In this document: positions 1 through 8,500 of the stretch, piece by piece
How the letters are laid out: the number at the start of each line of letters is the position of its first letter
Position numbering within the stretch: the stretch's first letter is position 1
Made by a program: the position numbers and the translations under genes
Source: Candidatus Neomicrothrix sp. UBA881
GTDB taxonomy: Bacteria; Actinomycetota; Acidimicrobiia; Acidimicrobiales; MedAcidi-G1
Direction of reading: 5' to 3'
DNA length: 10,315 nucleotides
Assembly: GCA_002294285.1 (NCBI GenBank)
Contig: DBFL01000034.1
Location: forward strand, 13,625 to 23,939
Notes under the pieces: generated by a model
Told to the model about the DNA's origin: nothing
Database searches by the model: none
The model's input: the letters and a program-made list of their open reading frames with translations, nothing else

Positions 1-1
1 A

Positions 2-199
2 GCTGCACCAACTACAACCACGACGGCCGCACCAACTACAACTCTGACAAAAGCAGCAGAAAAAGCAGCTCCCGCAAAAAGTGAAAGTGGAAGCAACGGA
101 GGCCTTATAGGAGGGGTTTCAGCAGCAGTTGCTGCAATAATCGCAGTAGCTGTAGCAGTTCGAAGAAGAGCAACAAAAGACGAAAACATCACCGAGTGA
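2..199 (+). CDS. C-terminal end of a surface-anchored protein (partial, 5' end outside window)
   Basis: Reading frame 2 is open from the window edge to a TGA at 197-199 and gives 65 residues; the body of the protein is missing. What is visible is a Thr/Ala/Pro-rich low-complexity stalk (about residues 1-30, with runs such as APTTTTTAAPTTT), a Gly/Ser hinge, a hydrophobic helix (about residues 34-53, nt 101-160), then Arg-Arg-Arg (nt 161-169) and a short charged tail. This is the layout of a C-terminal membrane anchor with the basic tail in the cytoplasm and the protein outside. The tail resembles the end of the next gene: GSN before the helix, RRR after it, then Lys and Asp/Glu. The two genes are 45 nt apart and probably co-transcribed. 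The partner could be a PhoX-like paralogue, but nothing here shows that. The coding call is fairly sure; the function is unknown. Confidence 0.75.
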   Translation, partial: AAPTTTTTAAPTTTLTKAAEKAAPAKSESGSNGGLIGGVSAAVAAIIAVAVAVRRRATKDENITE

Positions 200-234
200 A
201 CTTCAAGTGACTAGGGTCGGTTCTGGACTTATCC

Positions 235-239
235 GGGAG
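235..239 (+). promoter_or_regulatory. Ribosome binding site of the PhoX-like gene
   Basis: GGGAG lies 5 nt upstream of the ATG at 245-247. It supports that start, which also places the twin-arginine motif at residues 3-4, where a Tat signal needs it. The 45-nt gap from the preceding gene shows no clear promoter. Confidence 0.55.
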
Positions 240-244
240 ATCAA

Positions 245-1792
245 ATGGACCGACGTTCGTTTTTAAAGAGTGGCATATCTGGATTAGCTGGTATTGGGTT
301 TTTCCTAGACGGAGAACCCTTAAGAGCTGCCACAGAAATGGGGCCATACGGATCTATCCAAGAAGTGGAACCTGATGAAAACGGTTTCTTATTGCCTGAA
401 GGTTTCAAATCAAAAGTCGTAGCCGTTGGCGGTGATTTGATAAAAGGAACTGATTATCAATGGCACTTGTTTCCTTCTGGAGCAGGAACAATTCCTGATG
501 GAAATAATGGCTGGTTCTTAGCTTCAAACAGTGAGGTAAGTAATTTCCTGACACCTGACGAGACATGGGGTGGTGCTTCCTCTATACACTTTGATAGCAC
601 TGGTTCAGTGATTGGAGCCCATCCGATTTTGGCGTGGAGCCATTCAAATTCTGGAGGAACTGCTACACCATGGGGCACCTGGTTGTCATGTGAGTCAGAT
701 CTTTTCAACGAAGGAAAGGTTTGGGAGTGCGATCCTCGAGGTGTCCAACTTCCCACGAAACTCGAAGGAATTGGTTCCCGAAATCATGGAGGGATAGCAA
801 TTGACCCTATTCGAAAATGTTTGTACATCACCGAGAACCATAGAGAAGGACTTTTTTACAGATACAGCCCATCAAGATGGCCTGATCTAGTTGAAGGTTC
901 ACTCGAAGCAATGAAGTTGGAAAATGACAGAACTATCAGCTGGATTGAGGTACCTAATCCACTAGATTCATCAATCTTAAATAGAGAAAAAGTCAGTCAA
1001 GGAAAATTAATGCCGGGCGGTAGAGGTTGTTGGTATGAGAAAGATTTTGTTTATTTCTCAACCAGACTGGATAACCGCGTTCACGCTATAGATCTTTTGT
1101 CTAATCGATATGAGATTATTTGGGATGGAGAAAACGGTAGACAACCTCTTACAGGTATCGATGATCTCACAGTCGATCCTTTAACAGGTGATGTTTTTGT
1201 AGCTGAGACTAACGGAAATATGGAATTAGTTGTAATAAGTCCTGAAGGTTCAGTTTCACCTTTCTGCCGAATTGTTGATCCAAGACATGAGTTTTCAGCA
1301 CTAACAGGTCCCTGTTTTGACCCTTATAGAAATCGTCTTTATATAAGTTCACAAAGAGGTGAAGGCAGCAGGTTGGTTCGTGATGTTATTCCAGCAATTA
1401 ATTGGGGTTCAGGGTCTTATGGCAGCCGTACTGGCGTAACTTATGAAATTTCTGGTCCTTTTCGCACTATAGAGAAATTTGACACGCAGAGTGAAGTAGA
1501 AGTTGGTACTCCCAGTGCTGCGACTGCAACTTCATCGCATAATTCAGGAAATGAAGAATACGAGAAAAGCGTTTCACCTGTTGTATCAACAACCGAAGTT
1601 GCTGCAACTACAAGCACTTTAAAACTTTCAGCAAGTAAGACTAAGGAAGAAAACTCTATACAGACGCGAGATTCAGAAGGGTCTAATTCTTCGATACTTT
1701 TAGGTTCTATTCTTGGTGCAGTTTTTTTCCTAGGAGCTGGTGCTGTCGCACTTAGACGTCGTTCTCCAAAATCAGATGAGGCCCCCTCCTAA
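245..1792 (+). CDS. Tat-exported PhoX-like (DUF839) protein with C-terminal membrane anchor
   Basis: A 515-residue protein of the PhoX/DUF839 family, whose characterised members are secreted Ca/Fe-dependent alkaline phosphatases releasing phosphate from organic esters. Visible: a twin-arginine signal (DRRSFLK, residues 2-8, followed by a short hydrophobic stretch to about 21), and then beta-propeller-like family blocks. These are SNSE (94-97), TPWGTWLSCES (141-151, the conserved WGTWLxCE segment with C149 and E150), HGGIAIDP (181-188), YITENHREGLFYRY (194-207), GRGCWY (259-264), DDLTVDP (306-312) and TGPCFDP (354-360). A Ser/Thr-rich stalk (about 415-480), a membrane helix (about 484-503) and RRR (504-506) follow, so the enzyme should be held on the outer face of the membrane. 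The second Glu of the usual CEE is Ser here, so metal binding and activity are not assured. Family assignment is strong; alkaline phosphatase activity is inferred, and another phosphoesterase or esterase role is possible. I therefore give no gene symbol. Confidence 0.85.
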   Translation: MDRRSFLKSGISGLAGIGFFLDGEPLRAATEMGPYGSIQEVEPDENGFLLPEGFKSKVVAVGGDLIKGTDYQWHLFPSGAGTIPDGNNGWFLASNSEVSNFLTPDETWGGASSIHFDSTGSVIGAHPILAWSHSNSGGTATPWGTWLSCESDLFNEGKVWECDPRGVQLPTKLEGIGSRNHGGIAIDPIRKCLYITENHREGLFYRYSPSRWPDLVEGSLEAMKLENDRTISWIEVPNPLDSSILNREKVSQGKLMPGGRGCWYEKDFVYFSTRLDNRVHAIDLLSNRYEIIWDGENGRQPLTGIDDLTVDPLTGDVFVAETNGNMELVVISPEGSVSPFCRIVDPRHEFSALTGPCFDPYRNRLYISSQRGEGSRLVRDVIPAINWGSGSYGSRTGVTYEISGPFRTIEKFDTQSEVEVGTPSAATATSSHNSGNEEYEKSVSPVVSTTEVAATTSTLKLSASKTKEENSIQTRDSEGSNSSILLGSILGAVFFLGAGAVALRRRSPKSDEAPS

Positions 1793-1806
1793 AAGGGGAC
1801 CTCATC
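1775..1806. terminator. Long hairpin overlapping the PhoX-like stop codon, probable shared terminator
   Basis: GATGAGG (1775-1781) pairs with CCTCATC (1800-1806), and CCCCT (1783-1787) pairs with AGGGG (1794-1798). Together they form a 13-bp stem with one C/A mismatch (1782/1799) and a 6-nt loop. The stem covers the last codons and TAA (1790-1792) of the + strand gene. On the - strand it lies about 40 nt past the nrdB stop and is followed by TGATTTT, a weak U-rich run. On the + strand no U-run follows. It therefore fits best as the terminator of the nrd transcript. It may also end the convergent + transcript or protect its 3' end. Confidence 0.6.
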
Positions 1807-1810
1807 TACG

Positions 1811-1828
1811 TCCGATTGGGGAATCGGA
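1811..1828. terminator. Second small perfect hairpin in the convergent intergenic gap
   Basis: TCCGATT (1811-1817) and AATCGGA (1822-1828) form a perfect 7-bp stem closed by a GGGG loop (CCCC on the other strand). On the + strand it is followed directly by seven G (1829-1835). There is no U-run, so it is not a textbook intrinsic terminator. It lies 4 nt from the larger hairpin, and the two probably act together at the 3' ends of the convergent transcripts. Confidence 0.4.
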
Positions 1829-1844
1829 GGGGGGGAGGAATGAT

Positions 1845-2930
1845 CTAAAATTCTTCGTCCATGGAAAACTCACCGTCAACGCCAGTTTGATAAGCGGTTA
1901 CTGTCTTCTCGAAAAAATTAGTTAGTTCAGAAACATCTTGCAGGTCCATGAAACCGAAGGGGTTTTTCGCACCATATATTGGCTCTATACCGAATCTTGC
2001 TAGACGCTGATCTGCTACACATTTTAGGTACTCATGAGTATCAGCGAGTGACATACCGTTAACTCCTTGACCACCTAATAGGTCTTCAGCGAATTGATAC
2101 TCACATTCAACTGCCTCTTCAATCATTTCTACTATTCGACTTTTGAAGCTTTCATCAAAGAGCTCTGGCTGTTCTTCCCTAACGGTATCTACAACAGCAA
2201 AAGCGAAATTCATATGGCAACTTTCGTCTCTGAAAACCCAGTTTGTGCCGGAACCCAATCCATCTAGTAGTCCTTGGTCACGCAAAAAGTAAACATAAGC
2301 AAAGGCTCCAAAAAAGAACAATCCTTCTATGCAAGAAGCAAAGCAAATTAAATTCATTAAAAAATCTTTGCGTTTCTCACTTGTGTCAAGAACGTCAAGG
2401 TCATCAACAGACCCCATCCACTTAAAGCAGAAGTCGGCTTTTTTTCGAATCGAAGGGATGTTATGTATAGCTGCAAAAGCTTCTTCTCTTTCATCTTGAT
2501 CAGGTATGTAATTGTCAAGAAGCGTGAGATAGAACTGTACATGTAAAGCTTCTTCATATAGTTGGCGTGACAAATACATTCGCGCTTCAGGAGCGTTTAT
2601 ATGTTTATAAAGATTAAGAACAAGATTGTTTGCGACTATTGAATCACCTGTTGCAAAGAAAGCTACAAGTCTTTTTACTAAATGTATATGTGCAGAATCC
2701 ATTTTTCCGCTGCGTAAGTCATTGAGGTCGGTAGTGAAATCAATTTCGTCCACAGTCCAAGTGTTTTTAATTCCGTCTTGATACATCTCATAGAAATAGG
2801 GGTAACGCATAGGCCTGAGAGTTAGATCAAAGCCAGGGTCTAAAATATTGTTAGGCCGTTTTGTTGGAGATGAATGAGGTTCATCTATCGGAGCAGCAGA
2901 TGGTTCAGGAAAGACTTCGGAGAGTGCCAT
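1845..2930 (-). CDS. nrdB: Ribonucleoside-diphosphate reductase beta subunit (class Ia, R2)
   Basis: A 361-residue R2 protein, which houses the diiron-tyrosyl radical cofactor that starts ribonucleotide reduction in the NrdA subunit. All expected metal ligands are present: D64 (in DEID), E127 and H130 (in YEEALH), E202 (in CIEGLFF), E236 and H239 (in RDESCH). The radical tyrosine is kept as Y134, four residues after H130, so this is not the Phe-bearing class Ic type. The C-terminal end (FSMDEEF) is the short acidic tail ending in an aromatic residue that docks in R1. Length is normal for the family. The ATG (2928-2930) touches the nrdA stop (TAAATG), with GAGG 11 nt upstream inside nrdA (2942-2945), so translation is probably coupled to nrdA. 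The first 25 residues are rich in Pro/Ser and look disordered. Oxygen is needed to form the cofactor, which points to an aerobe. Confidence 0.96.
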   Translation of the reverse strand: MALSEVFPEPSAAPIDEPHSSPTKRPNNILDPGFDLTLRPMRYPYFYEMYQDGIKNTWTVDEIDFTTDLNDLRSGKMDSAHIHLVKRLVAFFATGDSIVANNLVLNLYKHINAPEARMYLSRQLYEEALHVQFYLTLLDNYIPDQDEREEAFAAIHNIPSIRKKADFCFKWMGSVDDLDVLDTSEKRKDFLMNLICFASCIEGLFFFGAFAYVYFLRDQGLLDGLGSGTNWVFRDESCHMNFAFAVVDTVREEQPELFDESFKSRIVEMIEEAVECEYQFAEDLLGGQGVNGMSLADTHEYLKCVADQRLARFGIEPIYGAKNPFGFMDLQDVSELTNFFEKTVTAYQTGVDGEFSMDEEF

Positions 2931-5339
2931 TTACTCGCAGGCCTCACAAGTTTCTGGGTTCTCTAACGAACAAGCGATTGCTTCTGCGTCTGTAAAAGTT
3001 TCTACAGTTGCTTCTGTTGAGTTGTCAGTGTTTATAGTTGTCTTATTAATCTTGGTGGCTGGTCTTGATCTTAAGTAATAGGTCGTTTTTAAACCAGATT
3101 TCCAAGCATGCATGTACATAGAACTCAGTTTTCCAATTGTTGGAGATTCCATGAAAAGATTAAGGGATTGACTTTGGTCAACAAAGGCGCCTCTTTCCGC
3201 TCCCATGTCAATCAATGATCGCATTGGGATCTCCCAGGCTGTTCTATAGATTTCCTTCAGGTCATCTGGCATTCCCTCAATCTCCTGCACAGATCCTTCT
3301 GATTGCTTCAGAGCATTGCCCATACTTTCTGTCCAAAGAGATCTATTTTGCAGTTCAGAAACCAGATATCGATTGATTTGAAGAAACTCACCTGAGAGGG
3401 TTTCTCTTTTAAACAGGTTCGATACTTGTGGTTCGATGCATTCGTAGCAGCCAGCTATAGAGGCAATTGTTGCCGTTGGAGCGATAGCTATCATTAAAGA
3501 GTTACGAAGACCGTGCTTAGAAATTCTCTTTCTTAGACTTTCCCAACGTTCCGGATTGCTTGGTTCTACTCCCCAAAGGTCAAATTGAAGATCACCTGAA
3601 GCTGCCCGTGTTTGCTCAAAATTGGGATGCGGTCCAGATTGTTCTGCTAGTTCAGTTGATGCCCAAAGAGCATTGAAATATATTTCCTCTGAAATTTTCT
3701 TAGACAATTCTCGTGCTTTGGGATCATCGAAAGGCAAACCCATCTTAAAGAAAACATCTTGAAGGCCCATTAATCCAAGACCGACTGGTCTCCACGCATT
3801 GTTCGAGTTGCCCGCTTCTTGCGTCGGATAGAAGTTTATGTCTATTACACGATCCAAAAAAGGAACTGCTGTACGTATAACTTCTCCTAGGCGTTCAAAG
3901 TCGAAAGAGTCAGTAGTCGCTAAAGCTCCAAGATTGACTGACCCTAAATTGCAGACGGCTGTTTCGCTTTGGTTTGTAACTTCTAATATTTCTGTACAGA
4001 GATTCGATAGGTGCACAACTCGATCATCTTTTCCGGTCTGGTTGCATTTCGTATTAGAAGCATCTTTAAATGTCATCCAGCCATTGCCGGTTTGAGCGAG
4101 AGTTCTCATCATTTTGCTGTAGAGCTCGCGAGCAGGTATCTGTTTGACGTAAAGACCTTCTTCTTCAGCTTTCGTATACGCTGCTGAAAACTCTGATCCG
4201 TACAAGTCTGTTAAGTGAGGGACTTCCTTAGGGTCAAAAAGAGACCATTGCCAGTCTTTTTCAACTCTTTCCATGAATAAGTCAGGCACCCAATTGGCTA
4301 AGTTCAAATGATGAGTTCGCCTTAGGTGATCTCCTGTATTGTCACGCAGTTCGAGAAATTCCTCTATATCTGCATGCCAAGTTTCCAGATAAACACATGC
4401 GGCCCCTTTTCTCCTGCCTCCCTGATTAACAGCTGAAACAGAGCTATCTAGAGTTTTGAGCCATGGAATTATCCCGTTTGAAAGACCATTTGTGCCTTTT
4501 ATTAAAGATCCTTGTGATCTGACCCTGTGCCAAGCTACACCTATGCCACCAGCGAATTTAGAAAGCTGGGCGATATCTGTGTATCTCTTGTATATGCCTT
4601 CCAGGCTGTCTTCTGGTGAGTCAAGAAGGTAGCAACTCGACATTTGAGGGTGTGTTGTACCGGAGTTGAAGAGAGTTGGACTAGATGGAAGATATTCAAG
4701 TGAAGAAATTAGTTTGTAAAAACGTATTGCCTCTTCTGGGGTATTTGATAAGCCACAGGCAACACGAAGAAAGAAATATTGCGGTGTCTCTATTACGAAA
4801 CGATTGTCAGGATGTCTTAGAAGATAACGATCATAGACAGTCCTTAGGCCGAAGAACTCAAATAAATGGTCACGGTCATGCTCAATAGTGTCATCAAATT
4901 TACGAGAATTAGTAGAAACAAATTCAGCTACAGACTCGTGGATCAAACCTAATTCGAAGCCAGTATTTATGGATTGCGAAAAAGAGTGGATTGATTGATT
5001 TCTTACTTCTTTGTCAATAACGGTTGAAAGGAGCCTTCCAGCTAAACGTGAATAGTTGGGTTCCTCAATAATAAAACCCGCAGCAGTTCTAATTGAGAGC
5101 TCATCGAGCTCTTCAGTAGTAGCACCATCTCTCAAACCAGAGATAGTCCGTGTTGCTACTCGCATGGGGTCAACTCCGTTTAACCCAACACTGCACCTTT
5201 CCACTGCGCGAACAATTTTGTTTACATCTACCGGCTCGAAGTCGCCGTTTCTTTTTTTGACTTTCATGGCAGAACCAAATTCTGGTTCTTGCGCTTGTTC
5301 TGTTTCCTCTAGATCTAGGCGGTCCTCTGCGAGCGCCAT
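2931..5339 (-). CDS. nrdA: Ribonucleoside-diphosphate reductase alpha subunit (class Ia, R1)
   Basis: An 802-residue catalytic subunit that reduces ribonucleoside diphosphates to deoxyribonucleotides in the cytoplasm with NrdB. Domains in order: a non-conserved acidic leader (1-24), an ATP-cone regulatory domain (about 25-113) that senses the ATP/dATP ratio, then the ten-stranded barrel. Active-site residues are visible: C236 (in SSCYLL) and C463 (in AVCNLG) form the redox pair. NLCTEI (446-451) supplies N446, the thiyl-radical C448 and E450. PTATIASIAG (621-630) is the usual phosphate-binding loop. The radical-transfer tyrosine pair is Y754-Y755 (KTTYYLR). The C-terminal end carries CEAC (798-801), the shuttle cysteines that pass electrons from thioredoxin or glutaredoxin. 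No intein or frameshift is seen. GGAAGGGA 9 nt upstream of the ATG (5337-5339) supports the start. It is first in an nrdAB operon. Confidence 0.97.
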   Translation of the reverse strand: MALAEDRLDLEETEQAQEPEFGSAMKVKKRNGDFEPVDVNKIVRAVERCSVGLNGVDPMRVATRTISGLRDGATTEELDELSIRTAAGFIIEEPNYSRLAGRLLSTVIDKEVRNQSIHSFSQSINTGFELGLIHESVAEFVSTNSRKFDDTIEHDRDHLFEFFGLRTVYDRYLLRHPDNRFVIETPQYFFLRVACGLSNTPEEAIRFYKLISSLEYLPSSPTLFNSGTTHPQMSSCYLLDSPEDSLEGIYKRYTDIAQLSKFAGGIGVAWHRVRSQGSLIKGTNGLSNGIIPWLKTLDSSVSAVNQGGRRKGAACVYLETWHADIEEFLELRDNTGDHLRRTHHLNLANWVPDLFMERVEKDWQWSLFDPKEVPHLTDLYGSEFSAAYTKAEEEGLYVKQIPARELYSKMMRTLAQTGNGWMTFKDASNTKCNQTGKDDRVVHLSNLCTEILEVTNQSETAVCNLGSVNLGALATTDSFDFERLGEVIRTAVPFLDRVIDINFYPTQEAGNSNNAWRPVGLGLMGLQDVFFKMGLPFDDPKARELSKKISEEIYFNALWASTELAEQSGPHPNFEQTRAASGDLQFDLWGVEPSNPERWESLRKRISKHGLRNSLMIAIAPTATIASIAGCYECIEPQVSNLFKRETLSGEFLQINRYLVSELQNRSLWTESMGNALKQSEGSVQEIEGMPDDLKEIYRTAWEIPMRSLIDMGAERGAFVDQSQSLNLFMESPTIGKLSSMYMHAWKSGLKTTYYLRSRPATKINKTTINTDNSTEATVETFTDAEAIACSLENPETCEACE

Positions 5340-5348
5340 ATTAATAAA

Positions 5349-5356
5349 TCCCTTCC
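5349..5356 (-). promoter_or_regulatory. Strong ribosome binding site of nrdA
   Basis: Read on the - strand, GGAAGGGA ends 9 nt before the nrdA ATG at 5339. It is one of the best ribosome binding sites in the window and fixes the nrdA start. Confidence 0.7.
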
Positions 5357-5435
5357 GTTTCCCCTCTTAGAGATTTCGTTCGCCCAACCGTGGCTCATTA
5401 TGAGTGGTGGGATCCGCGATTTCGCTAAGGTTTAT

Positions 5436-5465
5436 ATTTCACACATGTAATTACACGTTTGTCAA
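5436..5465 (-). promoter_or_regulatory. Candidate promoter of the nrdAB operon
   Basis: On the - strand a perfect TTGACA (5460-5465) is followed after 18 nt by TGAAAT (5436-5441), a 4-of-6 match to the -10 consensus; TATAAA lies slightly further on (5431-5436). This would give a leader of roughly 90 nt before nrdA. It lies between the ileS stop (5502) and the nrdA start (5339), so nrdAB can be transcribed without ileS. The -35 is convincing; the -10 is weak. Confidence 0.45.
5443..5458. promoter_or_regulatory. Candidate operator, 16-bp near-palindrome in the nrdA promoter spacer
   Basis: ACATGTAATTACACGT is a 16-bp inverted repeat with one mismatched pair around the perfect 10-bp core TGTAATTACA (5446-5455). 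It fits exactly between the candidate -35 and -10, where a bound repressor would block RNA polymerase. NrdR boxes upstream of nrd operons are also 16 bp, but this sequence does not match the usual NrdR centre (CTATATATAG-like), and I see no second box at the expected distance. The controlling protein is therefore unknown. Confidence 0.35.
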
Positions 5466-5501
5466 GAGATTACGAAAATTTTTTTGAAAGAGTTTGAAGT
5501 C

Positions 5502-8500
5502 TTATCGAGCTACAAGAATTGAAAAAGTAAGAAGATCGTTTTCAATTTCTATTTGCGTTTTTGTATTTTCAGATTCATCGGGGAGTTCATAGAAAATTTC
5601 TGTCGCCAAAATTTGACTAGCGACATAATCCTCAAAACTTTTAACAGCGTTGAGAACTTTCTCTCCTCCTTCAAGCCAAATTTGTATGCGGTCTGTAACG
5701 ACTAATCCTGCATCTCTTCGCGCTTGTTGAACTTGCCTGATCAAATCTCTTGCAATTCCCTCTTGAGCTAGATCCTCGGTTATTTCTGTATTCAGAACAA
5801 TGACTGCATCTCCAGAGTTTAGAGTCGCAGCGATAATTCCTTCATGTGGTTGGAGTCCTAGGTCAAACTCTTCTTCGTTTAACAAAACACCTGCAACCGT
5901 TGCGGTTCCATCTTTGTTGAGTTCCCAATCACCGTTCTTTGCAGCTGTGAAAACGGATTGGACTTCTTTGCCTAATCTAGGTCCTAATAAAGATCCGTTC
6001 GGTTGCAAACTATATGTAGCGTAATCCTCTAACTGTTCCGTCAGCTCTATTTCTTTTACGTTCACCTCATCTTTAAGGAGCTCGAGAAAGTCATTTAGAG
6101 AGTTGCTTTCGGCTCCAGCTATAACCATCGATGAAAGAGGAAGGCGCACACGAATACCCTCATCTTCCCTAAGACGCAATGCAGTAGACGCTGCATCGCG
6201 TATACGGTCCATGTTCGCCACTAGAGCAGCATCGTCAGGAAGGTTTTCAAGTTCAGGCCAATCAGTTAGATGGACACTAGGTTCTCCAGTTAATCCAGTG
6301 TGGATCTCCTCCATGACCATTGGCAGAAAGGGGGCGGAAACTTGAGAGAAAATTTTGAGTACCGTATAAAGCGTGTCGTAGGCGTCTTCTTTTTGTTTCA
6401 GGTTTTCTTCTGTGCTTTTTTCCCAAAACCTGTCCCTGCTGCGTCTTATGTACCAATTGTTTAATGCATCGATGAATCCTTGGATTGATTCAGTTGATCC
6501 TGGAAGATCGTATGAGTCCATTTTTTCGTCGACAGATTCGACGAGTTGTCTTGTTTTTGCCAACAGGTAGCGGTCCAATAGATGCTCAGACTCTGTTCGA
6601 AATTTTGCTTTATATCCATCAACATTTGCATACAGAGTAAAAAAACTATAAGCATTCCATACCGGAAGCAGGACATGACGAACTACATCATCTATTCCGT
6701 TGTCACTTATACGTGAGTCTCCACCTCTTACAATATTTGCTGACATTAAGTACCAGCGAAGAGCGTCTGACCCTTGATTGACAAAAATTTCATTTGGCTC
6801 TGTATAGTTCCGTAGCTTTTTTGAGAGTTTTGCACCATCTTCTGCTGTAAGGATTCCATGGCAGATCACATTCTGAAAAGCTGGTCGGTCAAATAGAGCT
6901 GTAGCTAGAACATGGAGAGTGTAGAACCAGCCTCTGGTTTGATTTATGTATTCGACAATGAAATCGGCTGGAAAATGATTGTCAAACCATTCCTTGTTTT
7001 CAAAAGGGTAATGAACCTGGGCAAAAGGCATCGATCCTGATTCAAACCAGCAATCTAAAACTTCAGGGACACGACGCATTGTGGATTTTCCAGTTGGGTC
7101 ATCAGGGTTGGGTCTTGTGAGCTCGTCAATAAAAGGTCTGTGAAGGTTTTCAGGCCTAATTCCGAAATCGTTTTCTATTTCGTCGATGCTTCCGTATACA
7201 TCGATTCTCGGGTAGTCCGGATTGTCGCTCTTCCACACAGGTATTGGAGAACCCCAGAATCTGTTTCTGCTGATTGACCAGTCGCGTGCTCCTTCTAGCC
7301 ACATTCCGAATCTCCCATTTTGTACATGGCTTGGGATCCAATTGATTGCTTGATTATTAGCAAGGAGTTGGTCAGTAAGGTCAGTTACCTTTACGTACCA
7401 AGAAGAAATTGCTTTATAAATTATTGGAGTATCAGTTCTCCAACAATGTGGATAATTGTGTTCATAGCTGTCGTGTCTGATTAGTTGTCCATTGTTTTTC
7501 AAGGTAGAAATAATTTCAGAATTGGCGTCAAAAACGTTCATTCCAAACCAGTCTTTTACTTCTTTCGTATAGCAACCCTGATCATCTACAGGAACCGCAT
7601 CGCCTATAGGGATATTGTTTGATTCACACACCAGTTGATCATCTTCACCAAAACCAGGAGCCATGTGTACTATTCCGGTGCCTTCTTGATCGTCTATCCA
7701 GTCAGCTTCTAGAACAGCAAATGCATCAGTCCGATGTTCGAAAAAATCGAATAGTGGTTTGTATTTTTTACCAACCAGTTCAGAACCTTTAATGATTCCA
7801 ATTTCTTCAGTTCCTGAGAGCTGTTCTTCATAACGATTTAGAGCGTTGCTGGCAAGAATCCAGATAGTTCCATCTGAGTCTTTTAGCTTTGAGTACTCAA
7901 TTTCGGGCCCTACTGCTAGGGCAAGATTGGACGGCAAGGTCCAAGGGGTTGTAGTCCAAGCAAGTAAACGAACTGTGTCAGATTTATTTTCATCTGATTC
8001 TAAATCGAAAGCCACGGTTACAGCAGGGTCTTGTCTTGATCGTGTGGCGTCGTCGAGTCTTATTTCAAAATTCGAAAGTGGAGTTTCGGCACCCCACGAA
8101 TATGGCATTACTCTGAAAGCTTCATAAATTAGGTCTTTTTCCCATAACTGTTTGAAGGCCCACATGACTGATTCCATGTAGGAAGGGTCCATAGTTTTGT
8201 AATCATTTTCAAAATCGACCCACCTTGCTTGTCGCACCACAGTTTTTTCCCACTCTTCTGTAAAACGAAGAACCGATTCTTCGCAACGGGCGTTGAATTT
8301 TTCTATGCCGTATTCGGTGATTTCATTTCGCCCGGAAACTTTTAGTTCCTTTTCAACTTCCATTTCTGCTGGCAGACCATGACAATCCCAACCAAACCGT
8401 CTTTCGACTTTTTTACCCTTCATCGTTTGGTATCTAGGTACTACGTCTTTCACATAGCCGGTAAGCAGATGTCCATGATGAGGAAGACCGTTAGCGAAAG

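Noticed and set aside
59..61. Idea that the IleRS HIGH motif is the swapped GxHH variant linked to mupirocin hyper-resistance (protein residues 59-62 of the ileS product)
   Set aside because: Re-reading the codons near nt 8470 gives His-His-Gly-His, which satisfies the canonical HxGH pattern.
457..756. 99-codon open frame on the - strand inside the PhoX-like gene
   Set aside because: It covers conserved DUF839 blocks in antisense and resembles no protein I know; treated as a shadow.
3838..5370. Open frames on the + strand across nrdA (for example 3838-4095, 4685-4888, 5056-5370)
   Set aside because: They lie antisense to a well-supported conserved gene, have no recognisable domains and show the low complexity expected of antisense shadows.
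5394..5404. Short palindrome CTCATTATGAG in the nrdA leader
   Set aside because: The symmetry stops at 5 bp per arm, with no extension or second copy. This is expected by chance and weaker than the 5443-5458 repeat.
5475..5485. A/T run after ileS as an intrinsic terminator
   Set aside because: AAAATTTTTTT has no GC-rich stem in front of it on the - strand, so it is not supported as a terminator.
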